This document shows, piece by piece, positions 4,860-6,282 of a DNA stretch of 6,282 bases. Source of the stretch: JBAROU01 sp049642385 (GTDB lineage Bacteria > Chloroflexota > Dehalococcoidia > DSTF01 > RBG-16-68-14). Location of the stretch: assembly GCA_049642385.1 (NCBI GenBank), contig JBAROU010000080.1:1-6282 (forward strand), given 5' to 3'. The translations under genes were made by a program, and so were the position numbers. The notes under the pieces were generated by a model. That model worked only from the letters and a program-made list of their open reading frames with translations, had not been told where the DNA came from and did not search any database. Position 1 is the first letter of the stretch; the number at the start of each line of letters is the position of its first letter.

Positions 4860-5231
4860 TCACGCCATCTGCTTCGTCCATGCCCCCAGGTCGAAGTAGT
4901 CCCGCCACGCCGCGATCTTGCCGCCCTTGATCTCGAACGTACCCATCACCGGCAGATCGACGCTCTTCGCTCCAATGAACCGGTCGACGCGCTCCGTCAG
5001 CACCACGTCGCCCTGCGCCGCGATCTGCTTGACCTCCCAGTCGCACCGCTCGAACGGCGTCATGAACTGCTCAATCACGCCCTTGATCGCGTCCTTCCCC
5101 TGGATCGGCTGGAGCGGCATGTTGTGGTAGACCGCATCGTCCGTAAAGAAGTCCAGTATCTTCGCGATGTCCACGGTCGACCACGCAGCGCAGAACCGCT
5201 GTACCAGATCGATGTTCTCTGCTTCGCTCAT
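4860..5231 (-). CDS. Limonene-1,2-epoxide hydrolase-type protein (SnoaL/NTF2 fold)
   Basis: This 123-aa cytosolic protein of the NTF2/SnoaL-like fold closely follows limonene-1,2-epoxide hydrolase, which opens an epoxide with water to give a diol using an Asp-Arg-Asp triad with a Tyr/Asn-held water. All five residues are in the expected places: Tyr35 and Asn37 in VYHNMP, Arg81 and Asp83 in TERVDRF, and Asp111 in WRDYFDL. The N-terminal helix VQRFCAAWSTVDIAKILDFF and the GTFEIKGGKIAAWRDYFD segment are also typical, and 123 residues compares with about 149 in the Rhodococcus enzyme. The ATG at 5231 has AGGAGG 8 nt upstream, overlapping the stop of the upstream MaoC-type gene, so the two are co-translated. 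The natural substrate may not be limonene; related proteins act on other cyclic or lipid epoxides. Epoxide hydrolase chemistry is a strong family-based inference. Confidence 0.88.
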   Translation of the reverse strand: MSEAENIDLVQRFCAAWSTVDIAKILDFFTDDAVYHNMPLQPIQGKDAIKGVIEQFMTPFERCDWEVKQIAAQGDVVLTERVDRFIGAKSVDLPVMGTFEIKGGKIAAWRDYFDLGAWTKQMA

Positions 5232-5239
5232 TCGTCAGT

Positions 5240-5245
5240 CCTCCT
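5240..5245 (-). promoter_or_regulatory. Shine-Dalgarno site overlapping the upstream stop codon
   Basis: On the minus strand the TAG of the MaoC-type gene runs into AGGAGG (5245-5240), 8 nt before the ATG of the epoxide hydrolase gene. The overlap couples translation of the two genes and fixes the second start. Confidence 0.75.
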
Positions 5246-6077
5246 ATCCCACCGTCACGGCCGCGTTCGAGATGACCGCCTCGCCGCGCTCCTTCGTGCG
5301 CGCCTGCAGCACCGCCGTCGAGCCGTCCGCCCAGATGTCCGTCACAATCGTCTCGCCCGGGAACACCACGCCCGAAAAGCGCACCTCGAACGCCTTCATG
5401 CGACTCGGGTCGCCGCCGCACAGCGCGTGCAACGCCGCCCGCCCCGCGAACCCGAACGTGCACAGCCCGTGCAGGATCGGCTTGTCGAAGCCCGCCAGCT
5501 TCGCGAACTCCGGGTCGATGTGCAGCGGATTGCGGTCGCCCGATAGCCGGTAGAGCGCCGCCTGGTCCGTCGATGTCGTGTACTCGATCGAGTGGTCCGG
5601 CTTGCGCTCCGGCGGCACGTTCTTGCTCGACGCGCTCGGCCCGCGTTCGCCCCCGAAGCCGCCCTCCCCGCGGATGAACGTGCTGAACATGTTCGAGAAC
5701 AGCACCTTCCCGTCGGCATCCTTCGTGTCGGCGTCCACCACCACCACCGCGCCCGACCCCTTGTCGTAGATCGCGCTGATCTTCGCCTGCGTCGTCAGCG
5801 TCCCGCTTGTCGGAATCGGCCCCCGCAGCTCGATGCGCTGCTCCCCGTGGAGCACCATCATCGGGTTGAACTCCAGCACCTGCGCCATTCCGCCCATCGA
5901 TGGAAACGCCGCCACCACCCCGAACGTCGGCAGCACCTGCAACTGCTTCTCGTACACGAACGACAGCTCAGCCGTCGTCGCGCCCACGCCCAGCGCGTAG
6001 AGCATCACATCCCGCTGGTCGTACGCGAACGTCGTCGCCCGCAGCTCCTTCCCGATCGCGTTCAGGTCCAAGGCCAT
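5244..6077 (-). CDS. MaoC-like (R)-specific enoyl-CoA hydratase 2, double hot-dog
   Basis: The protein has 277 residues, the usual length for a two-hot-dog hydratase 2, which adds water to trans-2-enoyl-CoA to give (R)-3-hydroxyacyl-CoA in beta-oxidation-like pathways. The N-terminal half (about 10-140, YDQRDVMLYALGVGA, then LPTFGVVAAFPSMGG) is the non-catalytic hot-dog with the acyl-binding face. The C-terminal half (about 165-277) carries the hydratase-2 signature YRLSGDRNPLHIDPEFA with catalytic Asp181 and His186 and the conserved Asn183, followed by KPILHGLCTFGFAGRA. The ATG at 6077 has AGGAGGG 7 nt upstream and begins MALDLNAIGKE; the longer in-frame start at 6140 is upstream of the likely promoter and is not used. 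It is the first gene of an operon with an epoxide hydrolase-type gene. The substrate could be a branched or cyclic acyl-CoA, steroid side chain or fatty acyl-CoA. Confidence 0.94.
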   Translation of the reverse strand: MALDLNAIGKELRATTFAYDQRDVMLYALGVGATTAELSFVYEKQLQVLPTFGVVAAFPSMGGMAQVLEFNPMMVLHGEQRIELRGPIPTSGTLTTQAKISAIYDKGSGAVVVVDADTKDADGKVLFSNMFSTFIRGEGGFGGERGPSASSKNVPPERKPDHSIEYTTSTDQAALYRLSGDRNPLHIDPEFAKLAGFDKPILHGLCTFGFAGRAALHALCGGDPSRMKAFEVRFSGVVFPGETIVTDIWADGSTAVLQARTKERGEAVISNAAVTVG

Positions 6078-6103
6078 AGTGCATCCCTCCTCTCGGCGCC
6101 GCG

Positions 6104-6112
6104 ATTGTAGCA
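6104..6112 (-). promoter_or_regulatory. Extended -10 promoter of the hydratase operon
   Basis: On the minus strand TGC-TACAAT (6112-6104) is an extended -10 with five of six matches to TATAAT. No good -35 lies at 16-18 nt, which extended -10 promoters tolerate. Transcription would start near 6097, only about 20 nt before the ATG, just enough for the AGGAGGG site. Confidence 0.5.
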
Positions 6113-6151
6113 GACCGCACCGCCTGGAATCGAGCCGCATTCGCCTCCCCC

Positions 6152-6178
6152 TGTCATTATGAGCGCAGCGAAGAATCT
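6152..6178. repeat. Dispersed intergenic repeat of the GTCATTCTGAGCG...AAGAATCT type
   Basis: The segment starts TGTCATTATGAGCG, continues CAGCGAAG and ends AATCT. It is one base from the TGTCATTCTGAGCGNAGCG consensus that I recall as a common intergenic string in Chloroflexota, Acidobacteria and other genomes and as a source of spurious short ORFs. Recognition is from memory, not from a search. It lies between the hydratase promoter and the Gp37/Gp68-type gene. Confidence 0.6.
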
Positions 6179-6247
6179 AGCCTCTTTGGCAGCGGCTACA
6201 TTCGCCATGCTCGATACGCTATTCTACGAGCACTGGACTGGTGACTG

Positions 6248-6282
6248 ATGGCCGAGCATTCAACTATCGAGTGGACAGAAGC
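6248..6282 (+). CDS. Phage Gp37/Gp68 family (DUF5131) protein, first 11 codons
   Basis: The ATG at 6248 opens a frame reading MAEHSTIEWTE before the window ends mid-codon. This matches the conserved start of the phage Gp37/Gp68 family (DUF5131), whose members typically begin with a Ser-x-IEWTEATWNP stretch and continue into a Cys-rich, radical-SAM-like segment. Such genes are found in phages and bacterial islands, often beside a three-Cys-motif partner gene. The role is not well established. No strong Shine-Dalgarno sequence is visible before the ATG. Only the N-terminus is present, so the assignment rests on eleven residues, though these are distinctive. Confidence 0.65.
   Translation, partial: MAEHSTIEWTE

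Noticed and set aside
4585..5046. 153-codon minus-strand frame spanning the remnant, terminator and epoxide hydrolase gene
   Set aside because: It crosses a hairpin and the tandem repeat and is out of frame with the epoxide hydrolase gene. Part of it resembles the antisense of the sigma gene only because of the 169-bp duplication.
5592..6110. 172-codon plus-strand frame opposite the hydratase
   Set aside because: It is a His/Arg-rich shadow of the MaoC-type gene without motifs or a ribosome site.

Overview
The window is high-GC bacterial DNA with an accessory, loosely packed layout. The best guess for the host is a Chloroflexota bacterium (Dehalococcoidia-like or a relative). Three things suggest this: a Thr-Pro repeat surface protein ending in a degenerate dockerin-like module of a kind I associate with that phylum, an F420-type luciferase-like oxidoreductase, and an ECF sigma factor that carries its own membrane anchor and outer-face domain. 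This assignment is an inference, since no marker gene is present.

Layout. Positions 2-853 (+) are the 3' part of a secreted or surface protein: about 142 residues of TPTxTP repeats, then two Asp-rich calcium-type loops and a C-terminal dockerin-like pair. Converging on it from the right is a two-gene minus-strand unit: a 316-aa LLM-class oxidoreductase (1071-2021), followed 2 nt after its stop by a 40-aa Trp/Arg-rich CxxCG microprotein (946-1068). A divergent promoter region (about 2060-2182) separates this unit from the largest gene, a 538-aa ECF sigma factor (2183-3799, +). That protein joins sigma regions 2 and 4, a zinc-type anti-sigma motif, one membrane helix, a Thr/Pro/Asn linker and a C-terminal beta-rich domain in one chain.

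Positions 3800-4617 form an island, visibly lower in GC over about 4030-4610, with two probable small membrane proteins on the minus strand (4385-4588, and less surely 4142-4297). It is bounded on the right by a decayed second copy of the last 169 bp of the sigma gene (4618-4785, about 89% identical by eye, one frameshift). The island therefore lies between direct repeats of the sensor-domain 3' end.

The right third holds a tight minus-strand operon. A double-hot-dog MaoC/hydratase-2 protein (5244-6077) is followed after 12 nt by a limonene-1,2-epoxide-hydrolase-type protein (4860-5231) with all five expected catalytic residues. An extended -10 promoter precedes the operon and a hairpin with a pyrimidine-rich tail follows it. 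The two enzymes suggest catabolism of a cyclic, terpenoid or fatty-acyl compound through CoA and epoxide intermediates. At the right edge are a short sequence resembling a widely dispersed intergenic repeat (6152-6178) and the first 11 codons of a phage Gp37/Gp68-type (DUF5131) protein (6248 onward).

The most interesting elements are the self-contained transmembrane sigma factor and the duplicated, decayed copy of its sensor end around the small-protein island. No rRNA, tRNA, CRISPR array or complete insertion sequence was seen.
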